64,000 nucleotides of DNA from Incurvaria masculella (lineage: Eukaryota; Arthropoda; Insecta; Lepidoptera; Incurvariidae): contig OX335654.1 in assembly GCA_946894095.1 (NCBI GenBank), positions 18,423,687-18,487,686 of the forward strand, given 5' to 3'. Both the position numbers and the translations under genes were made by a program. The notes under the pieces are model-generated. The model was not told the origin of the DNA and made no database searches. It saw only the letters and a list, made by a program, of their open reading frames with translations. Positions 9,819-21,564 of this stretch are shown in pieces; position 1 is the first letter of the stretch, and the number at the start of each line of letters is the position of its first letter.

Positions 9819-10349
9819 TAGACTAAGAGGACGCGACAAAAATGGTAATAATACATATTAAAGGCTGAAACTGGGTTCACATCATATAGACCAACCCTCT
9901 GAAGCTAAATGTGTCGGTCTGCCTGCGCCAAGTGGAGGCGTTACCTAGATAAGTAAGATAGTGCCTTAAGAAAGTAGTTACCGTTTTAAAAAAAAACAAT
10001 GATAATGGCTGCAATTAACGCAGCATGAAAGTGTCAGTACATACTTACTTTGTAATACCAAAACTGAACAAATCGTTGGTTGCATTTCGTAGTTATAAAC
10101 GATTTAGTTTAAAGATATAATTTAAGGTATATTTGAGTATTTAATAAAAAAACCGACTGGTTATTGATGTATAATATGTCCAGACAATCAATATACTCAT
10201 CAGCAGGTGTATAGCCAATCTAGCTAAGGCAACCACATGGCGCAAGCAGACCGACATATTTAGCATCAGCGGGTTGGTCTCTAACCTGTGAACCCAGATT
10301 CAGCCATTTACCTTATCGTGACCAAACAATGTCGTGACCTCCCGGAATA
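9819..10349 (+). mobile_element. F560 MITE, copy 2 (diverged)
   Basis: TAGACTAAGAGGACGCGAC to GTCGTGACCTCCCGGAATA. Flanking triplets are GTA (9816-9818) and ATA (10350-10352), an imperfect target duplication. At 531 bp, with many substitutions, it is older than copies 3, 5 and 6. Confidence 0.8.
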
Positions 10350-10366
10350 ATATGAGATGGTAACCT

Positions 10367-10511
10367 ATCTTGCGAAATTTGAGTCCCAAATTTTTTAGAA
10401 CCAAAGGAAATCCTAGGTAAATGTAACTGGACACGGATGATCTTGCGAAATTTGAGTCCCAAATTTTCAGAACCAAAGGAAATCCTAGGTAAATGTAACT
10501 GGACACGGATG
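10367..10511 (+). repeat. Tandem duplication, 73-bp unit x2
   Basis: ATCTTGCGAAATTTGAGTCC through TAACTGGACACGGATG is repeated with a period of 73 bp and nearly identical copies. Each unit ends with the start of the reversed SINE tail (ACTGGACACGGATGG), so the duplication included a SINE boundary and is younger than the SINE. Confidence 0.85.
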
Positions 10512-10665
10512 GCACAAAAACACACTACGTTTCCGAATGCCAGGACCTTCCCTTTATGAGCACAGCTACATTGAAATGAATGGAAAACACGGACACATTT
10601 GCATTGCCGCTTTGACCATCTTTTCGTCCAATGTAATGGTACCAACCTGGGCGGGCTTATGACAG
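10493..10665 (-). mobile_element. SINE body fragment
   Basis: Reverse orientation: ACTGGACACGGATGG, then CCAGGACCTTCCCTTTATGA, ATGGAAAACACGGACACATT, TGCCGCTTTGACCATC and GGTACCAACCTGGGCGGG. The head is absent and the segment around AATACCACACAACTACCG is deleted. Confidence 0.75.
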
Positions 10666-11046
10666 TCGTTACTCTATAAATTCCCCATACTACGAGCGAT
10701 AACTGTTTGCATGCCCTAAATCATTTACTATTTCTTATTTAATTTTGGATTCTCAAATATGTTGTCAATAAGTTCGTCTATATGATTTGATTTTTTTCCT
10801 GGAGATTTGTTTTGCTGGAAAATACGAATATCGAACCAATATTGGTTCTGTAGGCAGACATAATATTAATAACAACGATTTTTGTTTTTGTGTTTGTCGT
10901 AGAGACAGCACCATAACCGAATGTTTAAATAAAATTATAAAACATATGGACAAAAAATCAACCTTTTTAAGTCATTTTACAATTTTGATTAAAATCAGAC
11001 AACTTTAGAGTTTGTACACCCCACAACTGTCTAGGGTTAGGAAACG

Positions 11047-11525
11047 TTAAGGCGCTAGGACTAGCCAACTACTCGCGCCATACAAATGCACTTTTTAACA
11101 AATGTAATAATATGTAATGAAACGCTTCAGCAAATCCAAATAGAACTCCAGACTGATAATGCATTGTTAATATTTTTTGATTCCATCATTTATTTAAATA
11201 ATAATAAAAATAAAAAAGTTGATTTTTCTCATTAGAAATCTGAAAGTAATTCGATTTCTAGATATAAGCAAAAACAGCATATATGCATAAACAAAAAATT
11301 CCATTTGCTTTTAGATTTCTACATTTAGTCAAAAGAGTTCGAAAATGGACACCGTTTCCGTAATGTATTTTGTATAGAAAAAGGAAACATACATTAACGA
11401 AAATAGGTTGATTCCTAGACAAGGAATCATATATTGTAAGAATGACACTTATAATCGTCAGACTTAGTTAGTTAACTTGGGGTGCCTCGTCTAACTTTGC
11501 GATTTGGCTAGTACCAGGGCCTTAA
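11047..11525 (+). mobile_element. TTAA-C MITE, intact 471 bp
   Basis: TTAA (11047-11050), then GGCGCTAGGACTAGCCAA ... TTGGCTAGTACCAGGGC, then TTAA (11522-11525). The inverted ends are about 20 bp and imperfect. The interior is AT-rich and carries GATTCCTAGACAAGGAATCA near the right end. Length is identical to the copy at 27229-27699. Confidence 0.85.
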
Positions 11526-11529
11526 GGCC

Positions 11530-12360
11530 CGGAATACGATTTCGTTAGTTTTATTTGCAGTCGGCGTGCAAAATTGTGCTTTGGCCAATGGACAAAGAGA
11601 GCATTTCTTAAAATTTCTCTCAGCCTGGGTTGGCCACTGTGATGACAGTACCAAATTCGTTTCAGAACGAATGGAGATGATTCGCCTTAAGATAACATAA
11701 ATAACTGTTTTATCCTCTCGGCTGAACAACGACTACCGCCGAAAATGGCCAACTATTTTCGTCTTTCTTGCGCCTGCGCAAGGTCTCCTTAAAGCCTTGA
11801 TTGCAACAATAAATCCTTTAGGGCTACCATTAGAATCAAAATTGCATGAATGGATGAGGAATGCGGGCCATATTCGCAGAGAAACTTACCGAAATGTGTC
11901 TCTCGAGTCCGCCAGCCAGCAATTTTCTCACTTACGGTGTGAACTATTTCAAACACAACCACAGTAAAAGTAAGGAGGCGGTGGACGGCATTCCACGGTG
12001 AAATAACACTTCTAAAGTATAAATCACAGGAGAAAATGAACATATAGCCATCATATATAGAAATTAATAGGTTTTCAATTGTTTTTTTCGCATTAGGATC
12101 TTGGATACAAAATGACTTTTCGGATAACGATACGAAAAACTATGTTTACGGGGGTATTTTTTGTGTAATAATGAGACATGTATGTACGGTTTAGCAGTTA
12201 TAATATGTTCAATCGATCTATAACGTGTGCTAACTATATTTGTAGATACATACATATGTCGGCATTTAAATTAAACACCTCGCCTAAAATATAGCCTGCA
12301 TATTATTATAGCTCGCATTATTCGACAATATGCACTGCGGATTTACCCGAAAGCGCAACC
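11530..12360. other. Unique DNA, no assignable gene
   Basis: Minus-strand frames of 60-85 codons occur, without recognisable content. No repeat family is seen. Confidence 0.4.
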
Positions 12361-12401
12361 AAAAAAAAACTGTATGAAGAGCTGCGTGATCGGGTGAGGG
12401 A

Positions 12402-12414
12402 GGGGGGGGGGGGG
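12402..12414 (+). repeat. Poly-G run, 13 nt
   Basis: GGGAGG followed by an uninterrupted G run and TGCATGTTC. It marks the left edge of a GC-rich island. Confidence 0.8.
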
Positions 12415-12469
12415 TGCATGTTCATTCATTCGCAAACGGTTGTTATCTACCCGCCGCTGTCGGTGGGTC

Positions 12470-12660
12470 AGCCCGGCCCCGTCCGTTCTGGGAAGAGCGG
12501 CGGCGGTCTGCCTTTGGCGCCTCCGGTACCTCCGCTCACACCTACACACCCTCGCCCTCACTCACACCCGTGCACGTTCACCCTCGCCCGCACACCCTCA
12601 CCTTCACTCACACACGCTCACCCTCACAAAGCGCTGCCGCCGCCTCCGCGGTGCACGGAA
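12470..12660. other. GC-rich, low-complexity island
   Basis: CpG-rich at its left (GGCCCCGTCCG), then a C/T/A repeat of CACACCCTCRCC-like units (12530-12635), then GCGCTGCCGCCGCCTCCGCG. The three overlapping plus frames of 96-125 codons are all driven by this composition and share no believable protein. A regulatory CpG-rich block is possible. Confidence 0.4.
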
Positions 12661-12796
12661 CTCGCGATCATTATGTTTTGTGCAAAAAGATCGTGCGAAA
12701 ATGAACCGATCACTTTTGGTGTGGCGTGGTGGGCTCACTTACGTTGCGCAGCGAGATAAGAGCGGTCAGATTCCTTGCGTTTCGTCATCACAGCCC

Positions 12797-13000
12797 CTAG
12801 TCCCAGTTATCACCTAAATTTGCGTTTACGCCAAACCGATCGACTTGCGTTTACAAATGTATGGAGAAATTAAAGAGCGTGCAGTAGGCGTTAAGCGAAC
12901 TAATATTTGCGAGACCGAGTATGATTTGACATCTTACTCACCGTCGCCGTAAATACGTTGAAGTTGCCGTTTACGCCGACTCGGCGTTTTCATATAAATC
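12797..13000. mobile_element. Family L MITE, copy 1
   Basis: AGTCCCAGTTATCACCTAAA with TTGCGTTTACGCC and ACCGATCGAC; an inverted counterpart near 12960 carries CGTTTACGCCGACTCGGCG. Related to copies at 21565, 36014 and 61294. The right end is not sharply defined. Confidence 0.55.
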
Positions 13001-13566
13001 TGAAGTCCGATTCCTCGAACTCCCGCACCCACCGTTCCCCGATATTGCCATGATTACCTCGGGATTCCCAGATACCCTAAGATTCTCAAGACTCCCTCCG
13101 AAAAATACCTGAGATTATTAAGATAACCAAACAATTGTACACCAGATTCCGCGAGTGACTGACCCCTCGTCTAGAAATAGCTGAGGTTCCCGGTAAAATG
13201 CGCCCTCGGCCCGACCACCGCTTCGCATCGCCCGCTATGAGTACCTCGTTTTCGCTTAGCGTTAATTCCATAATAAGGAAGGAGATATGCCATCTAGCGA
13301 GATCTAGTTGAGATCCGCTGTCTCACTTTTTTCAAAAACTACCATCCACGCAAACATAGTCGCAGACCTATTGGAGGGTTTGTGTGGGTGGGAACTGACT
13401 TGACGAACGTATTTTTAGAGCTCACATACGTGCGTGGCGATGTTTCGACTGGATAGCATACGACGCGCCGCCGGATTCAGAAACAATTATATGGACACTT
13501 TGACCATACGGGGGAGACGCAAAATCGACTGCATGCCACTTTTTCTTTTCTTTCGGTGGTTTATCC
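13001..13566. other. Unique DNA, no gene assigned
   Basis: Moderate GC. Two minus-strand frames of about 60 codons (13086-13271, 13422-13604) have no recognisable motif. Confidence 0.35.
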
Positions 13567-13757
13567 TGATTTTTTTTTGCTGAGGTCCTAAGAGTCGTAG
13601 CCACAGATTAAGTAAGTAGCGTGATGTGGCGTATAACCTTCCTCAAGAATTAGGCGAAAATCATTTTTCAAATTCGACTGGTAGTTCCAGAGATTAGCGC
13701 ATTCAAACATAAAGACAAAAAAAGAAATTATTAAGCTTTATTATATTAGCATAGATG
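13567..13757 (+). mobile_element. Retroposon 3' tail fragment
   Basis: GTAGCGTGATGTGGCGTATA, ACCTTCCTCAAGAATTAGGC, CGACTGGTAGTTCCAGAGAT, TAGCGCATTCAAACATAAAG, and TTATATTAGCATAGAT at the end. This ordered block is a common lepidopteran retroposon 3' end, probably of a non-LTR element. A second copy lies at 26695-26860. Confidence 0.55.
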
Positions 13758-14009
13758 GATAACTTACATCAGAAGGAATGTTATTTTTTCCTCTATCGCC
13801 TTTACCTGATGTGGAATAATCAAATATGGTCATGTATTTGACGCATTGATAAAATAATTGCCAAAACGCACATTAACAAAATAAATTACTAAGTAAGCAT
13901 GTAAGCACATGCATCAGTATTTTTTGCCAATTTATCTTTTCTAATCGTCTTATCTCGTAGCCACATTATCGAATTCCTCTCATTGCTGAATGTCCGTCAC
14001 CACGGTGGG

Positions 14010-14374
14010 CTGGCCAACAGCGTTGCCGATTACCACTCCCCGAATTCCCCAAAAACGTTCATAGAATTCTCCGAAATCCGTAAAGATCCGGAATAGGAAC
14101 CAACTTTTCATTGAACATTTCGAATGAGCAAATAAAAAAGGTCGTGCAGCCGACGGCCGTCGTAAACAATTTTGGAGAAGATATAATCCAAAGGTGGTCC
14201 AGATGGCGTAATGTTTTTCGAATGAGCAACGCAGCCAGAAAACTCAAATCCCCGCGGATAGGCCGATTCCCCGCGAATTCCCCGACGCTTGCGTTCCCCA
14301 ACATTTTACCCGCAAGACCTCAAATTCCCCGCGACTCGGGGAATCGGGGAGCGATCGGCAACACCGCTGGCCAA
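14010..14374. mobile_element. hAT-like MITE with perfect 8-bp target duplication
   Basis: CTGGCCAA occurs at 14010-14017 and 14367-14374. Between them the ends CAGCGTTGCCGAT and ATCGGCAACACCG are inverted, and the CTCCCCGAATTCCCC-type subterminal sequence is also inverted. The 349-bp interior has no transposase. The 8-bp duplication and CAGNGTTGCC-like end fit the hAT superfamily. Confidence 0.75.
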
Positions 14375-14771
14375 GCAACTCGCGAGCGGGGTGCGGGGCA
14401 AGGGGCGCGGGGGGTGCCCTACACAGTCGTCGGCCCGCGGCGCGTCCGCCGAGAATAACCCATCCCGTAGTTTGCTTTGGAATATTTCCACGGACTTTTT
14501 AGTTTGGTTTCGTATTAGAAACATTTCTAAAACTGTCCCCCGTGTCAATGACTGGTGATGTAAGCGGCGGCGGCGGCGGTTGCTGTCTCATCTTACTGCC
14601 ACTTATACGCACGTGTAATGTCTCTCGACTACGGCTACGCTGGCGTAAACTACACTATTTTGGTTACACGTTTAGTGACACCTTTTTATCCATCGATCCA
14701 AGGTCCGAGCGTAGTTGTGGGAATGTAATCCTTTTGTGAGGTAATATTTTTTGTAAATCATAGGTGCAAGG
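14375..14771. other. GC-rich unique DNA, no gene assigned
   Basis: GC-rich from 14375 to 14455 and at 14565-14580 (GCGGCGGCGGCGG). Overlapping frames in both strands show no recognisable protein. It could be a short CpG-rich regulatory block. Confidence 0.3.
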
Positions 14772-14940
14772 TTAAGGAATGTGACATGTATGTATAATCG
14801 ACCGTGAAGCAAGGTCACATTATTTAAAGAAAGATCCCTGTAAAAATAACTACTTTACGAATATACTGCAAGGCTGGACCCGAACTAGCAAACCTTGCTT
14901 TACGGTCGATTATACATACATACATGTCACATTCTTTGGA
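14772..14940. mobile_element. TTAA-D MITE
   Basis: TTAAGGAATGTGACATGTAT and an inverted right end ATGTCACATTCTTTGG; inverted similarity extends about 45 bp through TATAATCGACCGT and AAGCAAGGT. Fragments with CCTTGCTTCATGGTCGATT and CCTTGCTTCACGGTCAATTT occur at 16700 and 30960. Confidence 0.7.
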
Positions 14941-15307
14941 ATAAGCGACGTACATGCTTAGTACGAAAAAGGATATTTACTTAAGTGCAAGGTTAGCTTT
15001 AATTCGGCGCAAAATAAGGACTCACTTGTCGCTCAGGGGCGCGAGACCTTACATCTCATTAGAGAGGTTGTTGTTAAAATCTGAGTCCAATGGGTGGAAA
15101 CTAAGAGAAAGAGTTAAGCCCGCCCGATTTGAAACCATCCATAGATATTTATATATCTATGGAACCATCGCATTGGACGCAAGATGATCGGAAAACATTG
15201 ACCTTGTTTTACATGCAGTTCAATGCAGCTAAAACTCTTCGGCTTTGGTGATCAATTATTATTCGTATGCTCATATTATCTACATTTGAGATGAATCGAT
15301 ACTTTTG
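14941..15307. other. Repeat fragment and unique DNA
   Basis: ATAAGCGACGTACATGCTTA with GTACGAAAAAGGATATTTAC at 14940-14985 is the reverse complement of 40400-40452, so it belongs to a dispersed family. A palindrome CCATAGATAT / ATATCTATGG is centred near 15149. Nothing else is recognised. Confidence 0.45.
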
Positions 15308-15619
15308 AGCGGCTCGTAGCCTAGTGGCGCGCGGACTTGCCTAGCATACCAGAGGATTTGAACCCAGTCAAATCCTAGCCCCGTTTATGCACCACTTTTG
15401 TACATTTGATGCCCGGATTGCTACCATGGCATTGAATGATAATTTGGTCGAAGCGGCAATGAAAAATTGACCGTGTTTTCCATCCAGTTCAATGTAATCG
15501 TGCCCATAAAGGAAGGTCCTGCCATAGAACCTAATTCCTTCAGGGATGTGGTGTATTGGCTTATATCATAGCGGCAGTTGTGTGGTATTAGCCATCAATG
15601 TCAGGTTGCATAAAAAAAA
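15308..15619 (+). mobile_element. tRNA-headed SINE, internally deleted
   Basis: Starts AGCGGCTCGTAGCCTAGTGG (box-A-like), then a box-B-like GATTTGAACCCAG, the body blocks GTGTTTTCCATCCAGTTCAA and ACCTAATTCCTTCAGGGATG, and ends CAGGTTGCATAAAAAAAA. At 312 bp it is shorter than the 406-413 bp copies because a central piece between the head and the GCATTGAATG block is missing. Confidence 0.85.
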
Positions 15620-16016
15620 TAGGTATGAACCCATCAGAGGTATCGGGCTGTCGTCTTGTCTTATTTAGCTGAATATGGCTCAAGTTACAACCGTCTTCCC
15701 TCTGCATATCGCGATGTTTTGGTATATGGCAATAACCCGGGTCGATCGAGATTTCAAAAGGCCATCGAGCACTAGAAAAGACCAGGAAAGCCTAATATAA
15801 ACTAAACAAGTTCTATGTGGGTATTTGTTCAGAATTACGATAGTATTTATTCATTATCAAACAAACATACATTTTCATGATTACATACATTATTAACTTA
15901 ATAGACACTTAATAATAACAAGTATTGGATGTAATGGATGAACAAGTTAATAAAAAAACTGCAGCCTACAAAAGAACTGAATTCTAAGTAGAAGGCGGCG
16001 TTCGACATAGAATTGA
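15620..16016. other. Unique AT-rich DNA
   Basis: No gene or repeat recognised between the SINE and the MINE copy. Confidence 0.45.
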
Positions 16017-16360
16017 TAAAAACCGGCCAAGTGCGAGTCGGACTCGCACACGAAGGGTTCCGTACCATCGTAGAAAAAAAAACAAAAAAATCACGTTTTT
16101 TGTATGGGAGCCCCCTTTAATTTTAATTATTTTTTTAATCTTACCTATTTGCTGTTATAGCGGCAAAATAAATACACACTCTGTAAAAATTTCAGCTGTC
16201 TACCTGTTGAGGTTACTGAGATACAGCCCTGTGACAGACGAACAGACGGACGGACGTACGGACGGACGGACGGACGGACGGACGGACGGACGGACGGACG
16301 GACAGCGGAGGCTTAGTAATAGGATTCCGTTTTCAACCTTTGGGTACGGAACCCTAAAAA
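16017..16360 (+). mobile_element. MINE copy e
   Basis: AAAACCGGCCAAGTGCGAG to GGAACCCTAAAAA, with a GACG tract at about 16233-16303 interrupted by one GTACG. All internal blocks are present, including TTTTTTGTATGGGAGCCCCC and GAGATACAGCCCTGTGACAG. Confidence 0.9.
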
Positions 16361-16800
16361 GCGAAGGCACACTTACTATGTAGCAGGCTGAATACAGTCA
16401 TGCCAATCTGAGTGGATGTGTAAGAGGACGAAGGAAGGGGTGTTAGGTGAATATTGATGGTGAGTTTATTAGCTAATTTAAGAGATTGTATGTGTGTGTT
16501 GTGTCTCAATGGAAATGTTTGATCGAACTAGTTAAATTAAACAAAAATAAATATTTAAAAAACATTACACATTTTTCTAGATCTAAAACGGGTGACGGAA
16601 TTAGTAGACGCAATGCCAACGAAAGGTATTTTTGCTGGTTGATTTTTCAGGCTTGCAGTAAATTTATAAAGTAGGAATTTTTATATCTTTCTTTAATTAA
16701 CTTGTCCTTGCTTCATGGTCGATTCTACATACATATAAAATTCGTTAATACGTAATTGTATAATAAGAAAAAGTATATGTCACTTAATTAGCTATTTGTT
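16361..16800. other. Unique AT-rich DNA with TTAA-D remnant
   Basis: A TTAA-D-like end fragment lies at 16693-16750 (TTAACTTGTCCTTGCTTCAT). No gene seen. Confidence 0.4.
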
Positions 16801-16839
16801 TGCGATTACTGTAACCAAGTGGACAAAAAAAAAGATAAT

Positions 16840-17090
16840 CAGCAATTTAGTAAAAAAGTCCCTTCAAATGTCGATTAAAATAAATCACTCATTATCTTAT
16901 ACTGGTGTTGATTGCAAGCTGTTGAGAAAGGCCCTTTAATGTGACGATTATGCTGATCAGTACTTGGTGGAAGAGACCCTAAGGGCCCTTTTCACCTACT
17001 GCTGATTATCTTAATCGCAACATATTAAGGGCCTTTCTTAGCAGCTTGCAATCAAAACCAGTACAAGATAATCAGCACACAAATTAAAAC
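16840..17090. mobile_element. Inverted-repeat element, probable MITE
   Basis: TCTTATACTGGTGTTGATTG with CAAGCTGTTGAGAAAGGCCC on the left and GGGCCTTTCTTAGCAGCTTG with CAATCAAAACCAGTACAAGA on the right are inverted over about 40 bp. Copies of GATAATCAGCA occur at both outer edges. Non-coding. Confidence 0.6.
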
Positions 17091-17261
17091 AAATTAGCAC
17101 TTGGTGAAACCCAGGCTTAGTGTAAGAAAAATAGACGTTTCGAATAACACCTGTACCGGGACCTATTTGTTAAATGTCACGAGCTGCAGTGCCACAAACA
17201 TTGTCAAACAAATAGCCTCTAACCAATCACCCCTGTACTCAGTGAAGGTGCAGGCGAATTA

Positions 17262-17821
17262 TAGACTAGGAGGTCGCGACAAAAATGGCAACGATAACGT
17301 AAATGGCTGAAACTGGGTTCACAGGATAAAGACCAACCATCTGAAGCTAAATGTGTCAGTCTGCCTGTGCCAAGTGGTTGCGTTACCTAGATAATGCGCC
17401 TGAAAAAGTAGTTATCTTTATAACAAACATTTATGAAAAGATAAATGGCTGCAAATAATGCAGCATGAAAGTATCAGTACATACTTACTTAGTAATACCA
17501 AAACTGAACAAATCCTTGTTTGCATTTCGTAGATATAGGCGATTTAGGTTGCAGATATAACTTTACGTATATTTAAGTATTTAATTGAAAAACCGACTAG
17601 TTATTGTTGTATAATTATTGGGTATCAATATTCCAAAACCATCAGCATATTCATCAGCAGGTACATACCAACTTCAATTTTATATAGCCAATCTAGATAA
17701 CGCAACCACTTGGCGCAGGCAGACTGACATATTTAGCATCGGAAGGTTGATCTCTAACATGTGAACCCAGATTCATCCATTTACCTTATTGTGACCAAAA
17801 ATGTCGTGACCTCCCGGAATA
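17262..17821 (+). mobile_element. F560 MITE, copy 3
   Basis: TAGACTAGGAGGTCGCGAC to GTCGTGACCTCCCGGAATA, 560 bp, flanked by TTA on both sides (17259-17261, 17822-17824). Subterminal inverted repeats of about 120 bp include CCAAGTGGTTGCGTTACC and its inverse. It contains no credible frame. Confidence 0.9.
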
Positions 17822-18085
17822 TTACTTTCATTTCCATTTCTAATGACGTCATCGCTGTCATTTTATGTTGTGTGATAGATGACATGATCGCATAATGAGA
17901 AAGAGACAAAACTAGGGTGACTCGACTGTATTTCGAGATAATATAGAACATAATATGTTCTATAATATGTATAAACATATTATGTTTTAATCATTGGTGA
18001 ATGCAGATTGCAGATTGAAAAATATCTCATTGACCTACTACAATGTGTAGAACTTATTTCTAACATAAAGCGTAATATATTTTTC

Positions 18086-18435
18086 TTAAGGCTGTTCCGA
18101 CCCATATAAAGTTGTTTGCACACATAACGCAAAAAGTATTGCACTTTAAGCCACGAATTAATAATAAAAGTTTAATATAATCATATTACTTGCAGCGCAA
18201 AACAATTTCACAATTTCAGGATTATTGGTTTTGTTACAATTTATTTAAATACGATTTTTATTTAACAGCGCCATCTAACGGTGTAAAACTTCTAATCGGC
18301 AATTACAACGAAACCATGAAACCTGAAATTGTGAATATGGCTATATTTAATATTTTTGACGAATTCGTGCCTTAAAGTGCAATACTTTTTGCGTTCTGTG
18401 TTAAAAAAACATTGTATGGGTCGGAACATCCTTAA
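18086..18435 (+). mobile_element. TTAA-B MITE, copy 1
   Basis: TTAA, GGCTGTTCCGACCCATA ... TATGGGTCGGAACATCC, TTAA. Inverted ends are about 75 bp and include ACGCAAAAAGTATTGCACTT and its inverse. The interior carries CAGCGCCATCTAACGGTG. The 61-codon frame in it is chance. Confidence 0.85.
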
Positions 18436-20307
18436 GGACTGTTCGTTTCCATACCAAACGAATGTAGATATATAGATTTTTCTTTTCTCTGCAATACATT
18501 CTTACTTTGATTCTTGATTTCGTGTTTCTAAGGTGCGGAAATTAACAAAATCTATTTTCCATGCACTCAGCGGATTCTCCCGCTCGGCAGGTTTGTTCTT
18601 CGCTGCCTCTTGACTGTTATTTCCGCATTATCCGGTTATAATAAAAATCTCTCCGAAGTGGCACTGGATAGTGCACGAGCAAACCGCTTCCGAAACGGCC
18701 GCTGCCGGATGTCACGAATGCGTATTCCATGACAGTACACCTAACACTCTACGACGCAATTGACCGCTTCTAATCCGATCGTGGGAGATGAACGACCACC
18801 GCCGCCAGACCTTGAACTTGCGCGCTTGCTGCTCGCGGCGCGGCGCGGAGGCGAGCTGTGACGTGTGTCGGGCGGGGCCATCTTGAAATTAAACTTCAAA
18901 TTTGGAACTGCGCACATCTCCACTGTTCTGTGCCTCCGCAATATCGCTCGAGCTAAGATGAACGACAACACATTTTGGGCAAATGCTCAAGTTCTTTGCT
19001 CGAAACCAGTAAACTGGATAGTAGCTTGCAAACGTACCCCACGACCACTTTTCAATGCACAGATAAAATGCTTTCCTTGTCTTTGTGATTCGCGTGGATG
19101 GTTCTTAGCTATAATTGGTCCCATTGTCGAGATCCAGAAATATATTTTCAAACTGACCGTTGTAATAACACGCCCGCGATAGTTTCTGATGACCAGGCTC
19201 TCCTACGGTGAATGTGCCAAACTAAGTTGACCCGTACTGGTACGCTCTAATGATACTACGATAGTAAAGCAGGACGTAAAAATGCTCCAGCCTTTGAGAG
19301 CAAGATAGCTTCTAGAGTAAGTCACTGGCTCTAGTGAACTGTCCAATGATTGGCTTCACGGTTGCAACCGAAATGGGCGTTCACGTTTAATATTCCGATG
19401 ATACAATCTGCGACCGGCCGTGTATTTACGGAGCCCTAAATAAAATGGCCGCGAACCGCGCGCTCGACCGCTCGGCCTTGGCGCGCCCGCATTCCGCCGC
19501 CTGACCAAATTTCGAGCACGCCTTTTGTTGCACCGCTCGCCGCAGTCCCGCCGCTCCGCGCGCCGCTGCCAACTCTCCTGCTTTCTGCACAGCACTAATT
19601 CATCTCTGACTGGGTCGCCTTTGCAAAGTCTAAAAAACAAGACACAAAAGTATATTTTTCGTCTTTATTATCACAAGCACAAAATCTAATTTAACCTTCC
19701 GTATTGTGATAGTTTCTGATGCTAGCTAAGAAGGTAGGAAATACAATTTTGGACTTTTTGATGCGTACCGCTCTGACATACAACGTCTGCCAAAGAATCT
19801 CTACTTTGAGACTTTACTTATTCTGTGCCCTGTGACTGTCTCTCTTACGGCTGGCGTCTCTCCGTCCGTCCGCTTGTAATTTGAGAATTCCATTTTGAAG
19901 CTGATACATGAGTATACATATAGCTTGATTATTCCCATCAATTATATGCTGCTAGCCATTTACATAAATTACCCGAGGGGGAGAAGTAAGGTTAATTATG
20001 AGATAATTCGGGGAAGAACTGACTGTTGGTATACTAGGCTACAATAAAATGAAAAGAGAAGTGATCGCAAGAACGTCATTTCTTGTATCGGTATTTCGAC
20101 TGAAAAAAATCATGAACAGCAGCATATATCATGTACTAGGTATATGCAAATGTCCCAGCTCCTCTAATCCCGGTACAATTTAAAATTAATATTAAAACAA
20201 TCTGGATTTTGACAAGAACGCCACCTACCGGGTCCAACTACAGCTAAGAACCTTCCTCTGAATTGTTTCAGCAGAGTTTTTCTCTTAGCAACACATCTAG
20301 TCATTAA
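18436..20307. other. Unique DNA with CpG-rich islands
   Basis: CpG-rich patches at 18560-18870 and 19420-19620. In the first, TGTGACGTGTGTCGGGCGGG precedes ATGAACGACAACACATTTTG (18958), which opens a 75-codon frame without recognisable domain. A gene promoter or first exon could lie here. From 19630 to 20307 no repeats or genes are seen. Confidence 0.35.
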
Positions 20308-20602
20308 TTTTTAGAGTTCCGTACCCAAAGGGTTAATAAAACGGAAACCTATTACTAAGCCTCCGTTGTCCGTCCGTGCGTCCTTCTGTCATAGGGCCGT
20401 ATCTCATGAACCATAATAGGTAGGCAGCTGAAATTTTCACAGAGTGTGTATTTATTTTGCCGCTATAACAACAAATGGGTACATTTTAAAAATAATAAAA
20501 TGAAAATATAAATACTAAAAACGTGATTGTTTGTGTTAAATCTTGTACAATGGTACGGAACCTTTCGTGTTTGAGTCCGACTCGCACTTGGCTGGTTTTT
20601 TT
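20308..20602 (-). mobile_element. MINE copy f
   Basis: TTTTTAGAGTTCCGTACCC to CTTGGCTGGTTTTTTT. The microsatellite has shrunk to two or three degenerate units. It retains GTGTTAAATCTTGTAC, which is the uninterrupted target site of the TTAA-A insertion in copy j. Confidence 0.85.
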
Positions 20603-21110
20603 ATTCATATAGATTTGTCAGAATGCGGTTGTTTAGGCGACCCAATAACAAGTCCGCCACCGGGTTTGTCACCTGACCCCACTGACAAATAAACTACGGT
20701 CGTACTTAATCTGTATTAATTAGCCTATTTGTCTAATTTCCGCGTTCCGCAATGCTGTCATTCAATTCGAATAGGGCAAACCAAATCTGCAATTTTATAT
20801 CGAAACCATAATTTGATTAGGTGTAGATTAGAAACACCTTCGTTGTATTCCATAAGTCCATTCAAACATAACCGTGTTGCTGTTAACCCGTTAATAGCAT
20901 CTGTGGTTTGGCTTCGCATATTTCTGAACGTTGACTACAAAGAGGACGAGTCTCGATTCGATTCGTATGTATGTATTTTTACCTCATTCATATTTTCAAT
21001 TTTATTAACCGCACTTCGTTCGTGGTCTTTTGAGTGACGAACGTAATCATGACAGCGTTGCAATTCGCTCACTCCGGTAGCCATGAGAGGAGAGGGAAGC
21101 ACCGGTATCG
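20603..21110. other. Unique DNA, no gene assigned
   Basis: A 102-codon plus frame (20729-21037) has a hydrophobic C-terminus but no recognisable family. Nothing else seen. Confidence 0.3.
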
Positions 21111-21269
21111 TTAGGGTTGCCATCTTTGGAAGTGTCTTTACTCAAACTGCGTTTTGACAGCTCAGAGTGTACTGAACTGAAAGATCATATCGCGGTAGCA
21201 ATCGCAGTAGCACGCTGCAATGTTCGGTGCTCGCACTGCCGGAAAGCCGGGAGAGGTGGCAACCCTATG
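21111..21269. mobile_element. Short element with TAGGGTTGCC ends
   Basis: TAGGGTTGCCATCTTTGG on the left and GTGGCAACCCTA on the right are inverted. Flanking octamers GGTATCGT and TGAATTGT do not match well. The ends resemble the hAT-like MITE at 7297-7696 but the interior differs. Confidence 0.45.
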
Positions 21270-21564
21270 AATTGTGCGAGGGAGCGGTAAGGCGATGGCC
21301 GCTATTCGGGCCGCGGCGAGCGGCGAGTAGTCGCTTCCTGTGACCGGCGACGCTGAGGCGGTAACGCGCTGACGATTGATCTCGACCGACTGATGAGATT
21401 ATCAGTCGGGTACGTCGGCACAGAGCAGCGTGCATACTGTACATATAATAACTAACTCTTAGGACTTAATCTTCACTGCTGACTGGTCAAAACTGAAGGA
21501 CGGAAATAAGTTGCATGTCGGTGCGCTCCTCTCGCGAGTGTATAATTGTTAAACCAGAGTGGTC
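21270..21564. other. Short CpG-rich stretch
   Basis: GGGCCGCGGCGAGCGGCGAG near 21308 and a GATTGATCTCGACCGACTGA region follow. No gene assigned. Confidence 0.3.
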
